A stretch of 64,000 bases of DNA from Fragum whitleyi (GCA_948146395.1 OX411555.1:42741725-42805724), one strand, 5' to 3'; counted from the first letter of the stretch, positions 1 to 10,854 are shown. A program made the numbers and translations. The notes: generated from the sequence alone by a model not told the origin.

Positions 1-54
1 ATTATCCTTTGAAACTTTCAAGGAAATCCGATAATATTTCTGAACTTTGTTAGA

Positions 55-320
55 ATAGGGTTTAACGACGCTTTTTACAATCTTAAATTCATATGGCAGA
101 GCCGTGGAACACCTAACAAAGGATTCCTGGTATTTCTAACATCAATACAACCTTTACTCCCTTTTCTAGTCATTTTCAGCAAATGTTACATAGGCCTATG
201 ATTATCAACCCATTGATAGTAGACACATAGTCGGAAAGAATGAGTGCCGCCGTCAGGAATCGAACCAAGGACCTGAAGATTGACAATCCGACGCGCTACC
301 AATGGACTAAGACTGCGGCC
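55..320 (-). mobile_element. tRNA-derived SINE, antisense copy 1 (degraded)
   Basis: Reading the minus strand, a tRNA-like head (about 246-320) with a recognisable B box (complement of GATTCGAACC) leads into the body that recurs at 5543, 10513, 27445 and 32721 (CACTCATTCTTTCCGACTAT, then a GGAATCC/TAGGTG segment and a GTTAAAC 3' end). The copy is diverged by many substitutions and its target-site duplication is not obvious. It is a pol III-type retroposon and encodes no protein. Confidence 0.75.
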
Positions 321-1960
321 CCTTTTCTGACAAACTAGTCCCATTTTGGAATTGAAGTTTTGCTTATGACCTTACAATTATCCTGTGAACGTTTCAAGGA
401 TATCCTATAAGATTAGTGAAGTATATCGCGTAAACAAAAATCTTTTACGGACAGACAGACGAGAAACACGCCATTGCATTAGTCAGTAAAGCTTAAAGCA
501 CTTCCAGCAAGCGCCAACGCTCGGTCGCAGGAACATGACAATGTAAGAAATCTAAGTCGAAAAAGATTCATAATTGTTACAAAAATGCTGCAAGAGCTTT
601 GCCTCTTGATGAGAACAATGAAGACATCGCGTTTGATATCAGGGTGATGACAATATATAGACTTTTTCTTCCTTAACAGTCGATCCAAAAATAAGTTGCA
701 TGTACTCTTTCATTGAGCTACCAGTATATTGATTACAAAGCGACGCGATTCTGACTGTATAGCTACCGATCCTTGGCTAGATGTTGGTTCTAAATCTGAG
801 GGACTAGGATGTGAATTGATGGTCACTGAAGAAATAATATGCCCACGATTTACAAATCGGAAAACTTTGCGGTTTGAGAATACTCAAAACAGAATCCGGC
901 GACTTTCAGATTACTGCACAAGTGTGTGTAAGAATGGGATGTTAATTATTCACAAAACACCTCGGTCCTTAAGACCATCGTGCAATGCCTTTATGCCTGG
1001 TATACGAGTTATTGCCTGCATAGTTAGTATTCATTTGAAATAAGCATCAAATTTTCTTGCTTGAAGAGGTTAAAGAATATTCTCATATTAAAGCAAAATG
1101 ATGTTCATTGATGTCTAGGTGTTCCGTGCACCAAAATCATGTTGTATATTGATGCCAGGTGAACTGTATAAAGCACCAAGACCTCTCTCGGACAAAATCT
1201 AATTGTAGAAAACATAGTTATTTTTCATTGATAACAAAATATTTTTGAAATCAATGTTTCAAGACAAAATTAATTGGGGTAATCCTAGAGCTTAAAGACT
1301 AAAGCTCGTATAACTTTTTGATAAACGCAATCACAATAATTGTGGATTCTGTAAATTCCGTGCAACTCTCGTTAAGACTCTGTATATCGAAACACGAACA
1401 TCGCATGTTTTTTGGTTTTTTTTTATTACGGCGAGTATCAAGGCGCAATAAATTCTAGACTTAAGGGCTATTCATTTTTAAAACTAGTTAAATTATGCCC
1501 AGTAGTTTCAGAGAGAAAGACATCTTAAGCAAAAGTTGGCATACGAACGCACAACGGACCACACTGGCCATGACAATTGCCCTCTAGACTTTGTCCGGTT
1601 GAGCTAAAATGAAACTAAACAAAACGTTGTTCCAGCAACCAGAAATTACAATACATATTCACTAATAATATTTGGATTTCGACATATATCTCAAATTGCG
1701 GTACATGGTTCTACATAGTCCTTGTCTGTTCTGTGTACAAAAATACATCAACCCCTCCTGTTATAAGTCTCGTTGATTCTGTAATGTTGGGTATTCCAGG
1801 TGGAGAACCGATATTACCACGTTTCAGGCGACAAACATCCGCTTTAATTTGGTCGAAAACTGTAAGCACTCTCCCAAAACCCACTAAAACTGGATCGAAC
1901 AATTATATAGCATTTCCTGAAAATAGACACATGAAAAAAATTGAGCGCGTAAGTTACATT
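321..1960. other. Intergenic stretch without a recognisable gene
   Basis: AT-rich sequence with short chance open frames on both strands (for example 729-1043 plus and 1711-1902 minus). None has flanking splice signals, a recognisable motif or a homologue I know. It lies more than 16 kb downstream of the last DOCK exon. Confidence 0.6.
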
Positions 1961-1968
1961 TCCAACAA

Positions 1969-2014
1969 GGCTATAGCAATACCTCGGGTTTTCTCCAAAA
2001 ACAGCGAAGCTAAA
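1969..2014 (+). mobile_element. Solo 3' end of an AACAAGA-type element (subfamily c)
   Basis: This 46-bp piece matches the 3' end of the elements at 22917-23216 and 33881-34157: GGCTATAGCAATACCTCGGG, then TTTTCTCC..AACAGC and GAGCTAAAA (here GAAGCTAAAA). The 5' part is missing or unrecognisable, so this is a truncated relic. Confidence 0.7.
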
Positions 2015-2171
2015 ACAAATCATTTTAACATCCCGTATATTTGCTTCGCTGTTAAATAGATATAAACTTAACCCAGGATATCTGCATATGCAATGACCTC
2101 ATTTCGTCGATGTATTTAACTTACATGATAAGCCGACGAAAATTTATTTATCCCTATGCCTTGTTACTGTG

Positions 2172-2640
2172 AAGATCAACGTGAAATTGACAAGATGAAT
2201 GATTTTGGGTGATTTATGAATGAAATTGAATGAGTGTGGAGCGATGTTTTGGGTGAAATTAAAGAAAGGTTATCCAGTATCGCTAATTTTGTTCAAGATG
2301 AACAAAATTAGTGAAATTTGTTACATCCCTTCATCCTCAGGATGAAAAAATAGCGATATTTGTTACACCCCTTTGATAAAATATACGTACTTTTCTGTTC
2401 ATGTGTCTCCGTGGAGCAACCAGCCACTTTAAAATCCACACCAGCAAATACAATCGTGGAATAATTTGATCGATTTGAATTAAATATTAGTCCTATTGAA
2501 CGATTTCGAAACGTTTTCTTATGATTTCGGAGCGTATTTGATTGATTTGAGTGAGTGTTTGGAATGAATGGAGCACTGAATGAATGATTTAGAATGACTA
2601 TGATTTTGATCGGAATGAGTGTCATTTTCACGATGTTTTT
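2172..2640. mobile_element. Family G MITE-like element, copy 1
   Basis: The ends are inverted: ...CGTGAAATTGACA at the left and TGTCATTTTCACGATGTTT at the right. The body has the repeated words TTGAATGAGTG and TTTGAGTGAGTGTTTGG, which recur at 12880-13075 and 38588-39108. No transposase is present. An internal palindrome at about 2281-2312 (CTAATTTTGTTCA / TGAACAAAATTAG) is also present in the 12.9 kb copy. The superfamily is unknown. Confidence 0.65.
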
Positions 2641-3300
2641 AACTGAAATATTGGTGTACTATAAACGCGTGAAAAAAAACATAAAAATCACAACATTTTA
2701 TTCAAATGATCTTATACAATCTTACCGAATTGTCTCGTACTCATCTTTGACTACTAGTAATTAAATTAGTTTGAATAGCCAGGACAATGTGTTTCTAGTA
2801 CATGTACACATATATCTTTCTGGAGAATGTGAAAACAAATTGTATAGAATAGGGTGGTTTAAAAAAAAGTTCAAAATTCTGTGTATTTACCTGTAGAGTT
2901 GTGTTTGGCAGTATCTTTTGGTCAAACACATTTGTCTCCTTAGTTCCTTCTATACATGCTTTATATAGATCTCTTTCTTTTAGGGCACACAAAACTTGAG
3001 ATTTCATTGATAAAATTCACTAGATAGTTTTCTTTTTCTTACACAGAATCCGTCACTGCAAGATCAACAATATGTGGGTAAATCGAGTCCAAGTCATCAA
3101 TCTGCGTTCAAAGCACTGTTCGTTGGGAACTTGCGAGGTTTCTGAGATGTTCACATTCTTTTCAAATTCAGCTCTTTGAATCAGTTTCTAAAAAGATAGA
3201 GATATTTATGCATTGCTACTGGACGGAATAAAAACTGAATCCAATGCTTGTGTGTAATGGACATTTATTTGAAATGTCCGACAAAATAATGTAAAAACAT
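2641..3300. other. Unassigned stretch with weak exon-like segments
   Basis: No repeat family recognised here recurs in this stretch. Two short segments look somewhat exon-like (2891-3007 minus and 3047-3137 plus). They are discussed as a finding and are not annotated as genes because they are isolated and matched to nothing. Confidence 0.4.
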
Positions 3301-3306
3301 ATCTAT

Positions 3307-4568
3307 CAACAAGAGGACCAAGATGGTCCTAGATCGCTCACCTGAGTCCCTTTGACCCTGGGACATCACATTAAGTAGATAGGCAGATGTCAAAAAGAAG
3401 ATAATTGCCTAAGATCAATACCATGGAACATTTTCAGCAAAGAGCAAGATAGAAATGCCTTTTTGCTCTTTGATTCTATGTAAAACGGGATGCACCCGGC
3501 TGGACCCCCAAATGTAACCCCAGGGTCTTGATATGACCAAACTTGGAAGAAGTCCATAAGATGATGCTACATACTAAATATGAAAGCTGTCTGCCTACTG
3601 GTTTCAGAGAAGAAGATTTTTGAAGGTTTTCCTATTATCACCCTTCGTGCTCAGATGAGCTGAAAGGGATGTGCCCGGGGTGGAGCCCAAATATGACCCA
3701 AGGGTCTTGATATGAACAAACTTGGTAGGGGCCTACTAGATGATGCTACATACCAAAAATGAAAGCAGTGTGCCCTCTGGTTTCGATTAAAGAAGATTTT
3801 AAAAGCTTTTCGCTCTTTGATTCTATGTATAAAGGGTTGCGCCCGGGTGGAGCCCAAATATGACCCTAGGGTCTTGATATGAATAAACTTGGTAGAGGTC
3901 TACTAGATGATGCTACATACCAAAATATGAAAGCTGTCTGCCTTCTGGTTTCATAGAAGAAGACTTTTGAAGATTTTCATTTTTTACCCTTCTTGCTCAT
4001 AAAAGATAAAGGGATGCACCCGTGTAAAGCTCAAAAATGACCCAAGGGTCTTGATATGAACAAACTTGGTAGGGGCCTCCTAGATGATGCTACATACCAA
4101 AAATGAAAGCAGTGTGCCCACTGGTTTCAGAGAAGAAGATTTTTAAAGATTTTCGCTCTTTGATTCTATGTAAAAAGGGTTGGGCCCGGGCAAAGCCCAA
4201 ATATGACCCCAGGGTCTTGATATGAACAAACTTAGTAGAGGTCCACTAGATGATGCTACATACCAAATATGAAAGCTGTCTGCCCTCTGGTTTCAGAGAA
4301 GAAGATTTTTAAAGATTTTCATATTTTCATCCTTTTTGTTAAGGGTAAAGGGAAAGTTAAGGGTGGATTTCATTTATTTGAACATATTTGGTAGAGCTTG
4401 ACCCAAGGAACATCCCTGCCAAGTTTCATCAAAATTGGCCCACTGGTTTAGGAGGAGAAGATGTTTAAAGAAATTGTGGACGACGGACGACGCACGACTG
4501 ACGACGGACGACGGACATTCTACGATCACAATAGCTCACCTTGAGCACTTCGTGCTCAGGTGAGCTAA
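3307..4568 (+). mobile_element. AACAAGA-type element, subfamily a, copy 1
   Basis: The 5' end is AACAAGAGGACC with the small hairpin GGACCAAGATGGTCC, followed by the arm CGCTCACCTGAG. The 3' end is the hairpin GAGCACTTCGTGCTC, the complementary arm TCAGGTGAGC and then TAAAAA. Between them lie about five imperfect monomers of roughly 165-180 bp, anchored by AGGGTCTTGATATGAACAAA (3528, 3708, 3868, 4045, 4211). A GACGGACGACGGAC-type tract sits just before the 3' hairpin. No protein is encoded; the element is non-autonomous. Confidence 0.85.
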
Positions 4569-4930
4569 AAATAGTAATATAAATAATGAAATAAGTAAAC
4601 AATGTAACAAAAGAGGTGGACGGGTTGGAGGAGGAATAGAAAAACAATTGAAAACTTTCTTGCTTCGTTCCGAGCAAAATATCAATAACGGTTAGCTAGT
4701 CTGTGGTTGTCAGATCCATCAGGTGATGGACAAACTGACCAGCCATTGTCTACCTCCCAAAATGACAGGCCCAAGGGAAAAGTTATCCCGAATAAGTAAA
4801 CGTACGTGTATTTGCAGCTTAAACCTGAACCAGAATTCCCCCAACCCGTCCTACAGCAGCACTACATAAAAGATTTTATGTTGGCATAACTTGACATCTA
4901 TAGCCATTCTCAACAATTTAACCCAAACCA
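4569..4930. other. Unassigned intergenic stretch
   Basis: Low-information AT-rich sequence with no repeat match in the window and no exon-like segment that I can support. Confidence 0.5.
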
Positions 4931-4937
4931 GGGTTCG

Positions 4938-5110
4938 ATTCCCGAGCTGGCACACTAACTTACTTATTGTCTTACGGATGAGAGGTTTAACAGAGGTCCC
5001 GTGAAACGGTGCTTCACACCGAGCAAGTTAAAGAACAATGGCGGATCTCAGCAGTACTTTAGTTTCGTAATGTATCTTTGCCTACGGTAGCGACGATAAA
5101 TAAACTGAAA
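4938..5110 (+). mobile_element. Second tRNA-related SINE family (5'-truncated)
   Basis: AGGGTTCGATTCCCGAGCTG is a strong pol III B box with the 3' arm of a tRNA acceptor/T-stem, ending in GGCA. It is followed by a body of about 150 bp unlike the SINE at 5543. The A box upstream is not recognisable, so the copy is probably 5'-truncated at the B box. A 3' tail of the form GATAAATAAACTGAAATGAA is visible. This is inferred from the B box only; there is no second copy in the window. Confidence 0.5.
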
Positions 5111-5542
5111 TGAACAAAACGCCCTGCCAGTTGAATAATAACACAGAGCACGAGCAATTCGTATTCGGACGTTAGTTTATGATCATTTTCGGACCAGTGA
5201 AAATGTTAAGCCCTAAATACGTGAATTTAACCTATGAAAATAATATATCTCAAGAATCAGGTGCAAATTATGACAAGACAAAACAGTTTAGGCATATTAA
5301 TTTTAAGATAGAGATGTATACCTTACGATCAGGAAAGGACAGCGCTAACTAATATTTGTTAACGAGTGTTTTCTTGTTTTCATTTTTATTTCATTTTGCA
5401 ATTTCCATTTTGTCCAAATATTCAGAATTCTAAATCAATAACGATTTTTTTTATTCATTATAGAGATTTTATCGACATTTTCTGGTTATATCTGTATGGT
5501 TTAGCTTTGAGTCGAGTCACATTCGTTATCTAGCAACCTGTC

Positions 5543-5813
5543 GCCGCCGTCATAGCGCAGTTGGTAGCGCGTCGGACTCTCAATCTAGAGGTCCCGGGTT
5601 CGATCCCCCACGGCGGCACTCATTCTTTCCGACTATTTGATTCTCACCAATGGGTTGATAATCGTAGACCTATGTGAGATAGCAGCTGAAGGCTAGGAAA
5701 GGATGTGATGGTTGTACTGGTGATAGAAATACCAGGAAACCATTGTTAGGTGCTCCAGCCGCCGCGATATAACTGAAATAATGTTAAAAGCAGCGTTAAA
5801 CTCCATTCAATCA
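5543..5813 (+). mobile_element. Full-length tRNA-derived SINE with target-site duplication
   Basis: The head (5543-5618) folds as a tRNA: acceptor strands GCCGCCG/CGGCGGC, A box TAGCGCAGTTGG, B box GGTTCGATCCC. It most resembles elongator tRNA-Met in the D arm, but its anticodon loop reads CTCTCAA. A body of about 195 bp follows and ends ATTCAATCAATC. The element is flanked by a perfect 15-bp direct repeat, ATCTAGCAACCTGTC, at 5528-5542 and 5814-5828. This is the best-preserved of at least five copies in the window. Molluscan SINEs of this type (for example the RUDI/V-SINE group) are known; the exact family is not established here. Confidence 0.9.
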
Positions 5814-5828
5814 ATCTAGCAACCTGTC

Positions 5829-6657
5829 AACCTGAAAGTGTTTTGGGTGAGATAACGATTCGCTAGAAAAAAAATTAGAAGCGAGCGTTTTCGCTTTCCT
5901 GAACGCGGGGCTCGATAGATGATTGCAAGGCAAACCTAAAAATTTATTTCTCGAAAAAACTCGATGCTGTTGTTTCTCAACTGCATTTTTGAAATCGTTC
6001 AACCTACAGTATAGAATAACCATTTTACAACTGATTGTTGTAGGTTTACTTAGCAAAACTACGGACGATCTCGTTATGTTTATTATCAACTTAATTCTTT
6101 AATCTTATACTTTTTGGAACAATCGAAGAGCGCAACTAACATTACGCTCATTACGCAACTGAGTAATAGAAAAAAATCTTCTTTCGAGAAATGGCGTTAA
6201 CGAATGATCATGACATAACATCGAAAATACAGCTTATTCAAGCTATAGTTACGATGTTTTGATTATTCACTAACGCTCAAATCATGGGAAAAGGAAGCGG
6301 AGGACATGCATATTTTGTCACAGTCCGCCTTTATCCTTTATATTCTATGTTTGTCGCCTTCTTCTGGTGCGTATAAATTTCAAAATCATAGTTACGCCTA
6401 TGCAAATTTAGTCTTCATTTCTTTTGTGAAGTGATCTCCAGATGATCCATCGGACATACTTTAGATAGATTTGAGATTCATGGAGCTACCTATTTGCGAG
6501 TCACAGGCTCGCAAAATCTACGTCCCATAAAACCATATCGTATGTTTGTATGTTTCAATCCCATCTACAGAAATTCTTGATTCACCTTATTTAGTTGATG
6601 AATGGATAGTATTAATCGGGTACTCGAGTACCAGGGTACAAAAATTCTACTCGTCTC
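5829..6657. other. Unassigned intergenic stretch
   Basis: No repeat family or exon recognised. The 92-codon minus frame at 5811-6089 overlaps the SINE 3' end and has no recognisable domain. Confidence 0.5.
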
Positions 6658-6785
6658 AGCTCTACCTCTACAGTAGATCTTTCTTTCTCTCTCGTGACCC
6701 GGTCTATCTTCTATCCTTTTCTCCACCCTTTCCCCCCTCTCTCCCCTCTCCTTTCCTCTCTCATCTTCTCTCACTGTGTCATTAG
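6658..6785. repeat. Pyrimidine-rich (CT) tract
   Basis: About 125 bp made almost entirely of C and T on the plus strand, densest at 6676-6775 (CCCTTTCCCCCCTCTCTCCC and similar). It gives mirror-image open frames on both strands that are low-complexity artefacts. Such a polypurine/polypyrimidine tract could form a triplex (H-DNA), but nothing in the sequence shows that it does. Confidence 0.85.
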
Positions 6786-7305
6786 ATATATGAAAAATTA
6801 TAAGTTGGCTTAGCTCCTACCTGATTATATCGGTCCCCGATTCATCTCAATACTGCACTGTAGTCTTGTCAAATATCTAAAGTGATTAAACTAGCATCAA
6901 GTGTGAAGATTTTTTAACAAACTTCTGGTCACACAAATGTCACGCGGTTGAACCACTTAACACAAAAATATCTACGAATAAACAACTTTTTTCAAGACAC
7001 AACATATTCTGTTATCACTGACAGCTCGCTTGTAAGAACAATAACATTAAGTATGACGTCACAAACTTGACATTATGACGTCACATATACAGTCGTGAAT
7101 AAAAGTGCGCGCAATATTATCATTCTTCGATGCCACGCAGCCAACTCTGGTCCGACGTTGGTACCAGGTTTTATAAACATGTATCCGAAGGACGAAAATA
7201 ATCGCGCAGCAATGATTCTTTGATAAATATGCGGGCCTACGAGACACAAGGTACATTTAATTATCAAGGCTGTATTTTCTATAGATGGGATCGTTGTGTT
7301 TGGAA

Positions 7306-7490
7306 CGACGTTGGTAGAAGGTCGGAGTACCGACTTGATTTTCAATGCGTTTGCCGTCTTCGAATCGACGTTCGCAGAAGATCGGCATACCGACCTAATT
7401 TTCCCGACGTTTGCCGTCTTTGGACCGACGTTGGCAGATTGTCGGAATACCGACTAAATTTCCGCCGACGTCGGCCCAACAGAGTGGTGT
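7306..7490. repeat. 60-bp tandem repeat, three units
   Basis: Units begin CGACGTTGGTAGAAGGTCGG (7306), CGACGTTCGCAGAAGATCGG (7366) and CGACGTTGGCAGATTGTCGG (7426), exactly 60 bp apart. Each contains a small palindrome of the type GGTCGGAGTACCGAC. The third unit runs into CCGACGTCGGCCCAAC. The array is GC-rich compared with its surroundings, and one frame (7220-7528 plus) stays open through all three units. A related half-unit is visible at about 7150-7166 (GTCCGACGTTGGTACCAGG). Confidence 0.8.
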
Positions 7491-7534
7491 TATCTGGGTT
7501 TTGTAAGTTGTCTTCTATTTGTAAATAACTTGTT

Positions 7535-7917
7535 TTGAGCCCTACAGGACAAGATTCTTTTAATAATCATCAAATTACTGATTTTTACATACCTTCTTTT
7601 GGGGGAGCCTTCTTCATATTTCACATGTATGATGATTTTTTCACTTCGAGCTTTCTCATGGAGTTCTTGGTCATCAGTCAAGGTCAAGGTCATTTTTCAA
7701 GGTCAAATTTGTTAAAGATTAAAACTTTTACATTTGCTCTAACTTTGTTATGGTGAGTGATATGGCATTGGTTTTTTACATATGAATTGCTTGTGACAAA
7801 GCCTTTTTGTGGATAGTAAAGTCAAGGTAATTTGCCAAGGTCAAGGTCATTTTTTGGAGTTCACTGATTTTCAGCATAAAAACTTGAACATTGGACATAA
7901 GATTTCAAGGGTAAGTG
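7535..7917 (+). repeat. Degenerate AACAAGA-family array segment
   Basis: Contains the word AAGGTCAAGGTCATTTTT several times (7676-7700, 7823-7850), typical of the internal monomers of the long non-coding elements in this window. No intact 5' or 3' hairpin is seen. The plus frames 7535-7756 and 7809-8027 are by-products of this repeat. Confidence 0.45.
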
Positions 7918-7980
7918 AAAGATTGATTGAAAGGAGTTTTACGCCTCTTTCAACATTTTTTCAGTTATATCAAGGCATTA
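7918..7980 (-). mobile_element. SINE 3' fragment
   Basis: ATTGATTGAAAGGAGTTTTA, then CGCCTCTTTCAACATT and TCAGTTATATC, match the 3' end of the 5543-type SINE on the minus strand. The rest of the element is absent; the following 300 bp are a different, unusual sequence. Confidence 0.7.
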
Positions 7981-8027
7981 ATTTTCCTCACAGTAATGAA
8001 TTCTTTCACGTGAAATGTTTAAGTTAG

Positions 8028-8350
8028 AAAAATACGCCTCTAACAAAAGTTTAAGTTATTTTACGCTTGCTGAAAGTGTCTTTCCGCTTCCATAAAATTG
8101 CTAAGTCTGTAAAATCCGTCTCTAGAAAATGTTAAAGTGTTGAAATACGCCTGTAAAACTGAATAGAAATGAAATTCCGCTTTGAATTCATTTTACGCCC
8201 GTAATTTCTGATGTATTCCGCCAGTACTTTATGATGTAGCAGAGACGTAAATTAAACTTACGCCTGAGTTACAAGCGTAAATGACCATTTCCGCTTCATT
8301 TCCGTCTCATTTACGCCTATTTTCCAAGCGGAATCCGCTACAATTTTTCG
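8028..8350. other. Stretch with recurrent TTACGCC / TTCCGC motif
   Basis: About fifteen short words of the form (A/T)TACGCCT, TTTACGC, TTCCGCTT, TCCGTCTC or their complements occur at irregular spacings of about 12-35 bp, separated by AT-rich linkers (8029, 8060, 8082, 8143, 8173, 8194, 8217, 8260, 8289, 8311, 8330 and others). I know no element type with this layout. See findings. Confidence 0.5.
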
Positions 8351-8359
8351 TACGGGTAT

Positions 8360-8818
8360 GTGATCCAAACAATAGGTCACTTCTTTGGGTCATAAGCAGC
8401 ATTTGCGTGAAGTTTCATGACCCTTGGTTCTTGAGTTAAGAGCCCAGAAACGAAAATTAAACAAAGGCTGACTGTGACCTTGACCTTTGACTTATTTGAC
8501 CCAAAATCAATAGGGCACTTTCATGGGTCATAAGCAACATTTGCATAAAGTTTTATGACTGTAGGTGCCTTTGTTCTCGAGTTAGAGTCCAGAAACGAAA
8601 ATTGAACAAAAATTGACTGTTATCTTGACCTTTGTGACCCCAAAACAGTAGGGTATTCCATGGGCCATAAGCAGAATTTTTATAAAGTTTCTTGATTCTA
8701 TGTCATTTGGTTCTTAAGTTAGATTTTGGAAACAAAAAGGTCCACGGAGGGATGGATGGACAGACAGACATGTTGAAACCAATATATCCCTCTCTACTTT
8801 GTAGGTGGGGGTATAACT
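8360..8818 (+). mobile_element. AACAAGA-type element, subfamily f (3' part)
   Basis: Two to three monomers of about 145 bp (TAGGGCACTTTCATGGGTCATAAGCA and relatives at 8373, 8513, 8649; longest shared runs are shorter) are followed by a GGATGGATGGACAGACAGAC tract. The 3' end is AATATATCCC...TAGGTGGGGGTATAACT. The same 3' end occurs at about 31900-31942. The 5' head is not found. Confidence 0.65.
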
Positions 8819-8879
8819 AGAGGACTAATGACCCTAAAGCGCTCACCTTAGAGATGGTGTCTACAAAGGTTGCAAAATG

Positions 8880-9970
8880 CAACAAGAGGACCATGATGGT
8901 CCTAGATCGCTCACCTGACTCTCTTTTATCACATTGACATCACATCAAGTAAAAAGGCAGATGTCATAAAGGAGATAATTTCTACATAAAACCAAGTTTC
9001 ACTAAGTTTGGGCCATATTTGTGGCCATTGGAGTTATTTCAAGTAAATAATCATTAATACTCCTTTTCCTGTGATATGGCATGAATCCTTCCCATTTTCG
9101 ACAGAGTTCATTCTTGTGACCTGGCAAACATTTTGACCAAGTTTCATGAAGATTGGACCATATTTGTGGCGTCTGGAGCTCTTAATAGAAAATTGTCATT
9201 AAGGCCCTTTTTCCCGTGATATGGCACTGATCCTTCCCATTTTAAAAAGAGTTTATCCTCATGACCTAATAAACATTCTGACAAAGTTTCATGATGATTG
9301 GACCATATTTGTGGCTACTAGAGTGAAAACAAAAAAAAAATGTCATTAAGGCCCCTTTTCCCGTGATATAGCACAGATCCTTTCCATTTTCAAAAGAGTT
9401 AATCCTCATGACCTAACAAACATTCTGACCAAGTTTCATGATAATTAGACCATATTTGTGGCTACTAGAGTGTTAAAAAAGGCATAAAGACCCTATATTC
9501 AATAGGGTTCATCTTTGAGACCTAACAAACATTCTGACCAAGTTTTATGAAGATTGGGCCATATTTGTGGCCACTAGAGTGTAAACAAGAAAATTGTCAT
9601 TAAGGCCCTTTTTCCCTTGATATGGCATGGATCCTTCCCATTTTCAATAGGGTTCATCCTTGTGACCTTATCAACATTCTGACCAATTTTTATGAAGATT
9701 GGTTCATATTTGTGGCCTCTAGAGTGTAAACAAGAAAATTGTCATTAAGGCCCTTTTTCCCGTGATATGGCATGGATCCTTCCCATTTTCAATAGGGTTT
9801 ATCCTTGTGACCTTACCAACATTCTGACCAAGTTTCATGAAGATTGGATCATATTTGTGGCCTCTAGAGTGTAAACACTTACATTGTTGACACATGATGA
9901 CAGACAACGCACGACAGACATTCAATGATCACAAAAGCTCACCTTGAGCAGGATGTGCTCAGGTGAGCTA
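8880..9970 (+). mobile_element. AACAAGA-type element, subfamily a, copy 2
   Basis: The 5' end is AACAAGAGGACCATGATGG with hairpin GGACCATGATGGTCC and arm TCGCTCACCTGA. The 3' end is GAGCAGGATGTGCTCAGGTG, then AGCTAAAAA. The interior is about six monomers of roughly 147 bp, each with CATTCTGACCAAGTTTCATG and GTCATTAAGGCC (9071, 9218, 9366, 9617, 9763). The monomer type is shared with the long copy at 52944 and differs from copy 1 at 3307 despite near-identical ends. Confidence 0.85.
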
Positions 9971-10498
9971 AAAACTACTAAAATAGTTTTACAAAGACTT
10001 TAGATGGACTAAATGTAGACCCAATTAGACTGTTTTTCAATTTGGATTTGCCCATACTGACCTACAAATACTGATTTCAAGACATATTGGCCAAAATATG
10101 TCAAGACTAAACACAAGGTTATTCCAAAAATTTGATGGTGTGACCTAGCTTTTGACCCCACTTGACCCAATTTCAAACTTGTCTAGGAATTATGTAGACA
10201 AATATTCTGACAAAGTTTCAAGACATTCAGGCCAACAATATGGCAGTTAAAGTGCACACAAGGTTTTTGTAAGAAGGGACCCAAGACCTAGTTTTTGACC
10301 CCAAATTTTGATTTCAAACTTGTCAAAATATATTGTAGACAAACATTTTCTTGAAGCCAATGGGCCATTAATGTGACCTCTAGAGAGCACACAAGATGTT
10401 GTCAGACGCCGGACACAACTCATTGGTTAACAAGCTTGACTTGAAACCTGTTGGTTGAGGGTTCGAGCACTACTGTAGGCAGGAAGTGTATTTTGGCG
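9971..10498 (+). repeat. Degenerate array and a tRNA-like relic
   Basis: 9971-10410 carries repeated words such as TTTGACCCCA and GACAAACATT, typical of the internal arrays, without hairpin ends. 10423-10480 has a possible A box (TGGTTAACAAGC) and B box (GGTTCGAGCAC) about 40 bp apart, which may be another tRNA-derived head. Both calls are tentative. Confidence 0.35.
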
Positions 10499-10512
10499 GG
10501 AAACTTTATAGA

Positions 10513-10730
10513 TTGATTGATTGAATGGAGTTTAACGCCGCTTTCAACATTATTTCAGTTATATCGCGGCGGCTGGAGCACCTAACAATGGATTCCTGGT
10601 ATTTTCTCTAACCAGTACAACCATCACATTCTTTCCTAGCCTCCAGCTGCTATCTCACATAGGTCTACGATTATCGACCCATTGGTGAAAGACAAATAGT
10701 CGGAAAGAATGAGTGCCGCTGTCGGGGATC
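10513..10730 (-). mobile_element. SINE copy 3, 5'-truncated, with target-site duplication
   Basis: Antisense copy of the 5543-type SINE. Its body is complete to the ATTGATTGATTG 3' tail, but on the SINE strand it begins inside the B box, so the A box and the rest of the tRNA head are gone. It is flanked by a perfect 14-bp direct repeat, GGAAACTTTATAGA (10499-10512 and 10731-10744). 5' truncation with a target-site duplication is the signature of target-primed reverse transcription. Confidence 0.9.
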
Positions 10731-10854
10731 GGAAACTTTATAGACAGTACTGCAGTCAACTCACCTATAAAAGTGGGTAAGCTGTGGTAAGAACCAATTG
10801 CCTCTCTCTCTAAGTGCAAGTTAATATCTGGAATGACTTAGGACCAGGATGGAA

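Noticed and set aside
1711..2059. Overlapping frames with protein-like composition (ITGGVDVFLYTEQTRTM on minus; STPPVISLVDSVMLGIPGG on plus)
   Set aside because: Both strands are open over the same bases, neither has splice context or a known homologue, and the 3' end overlaps a transposon relic.
5543..5618. A functional tRNA gene (cloverleaf with A and B boxes)
   Set aside because: It continues into a SINE body, is flanked by a 15-bp target duplication, and occurs in several degraded copies with the same body.
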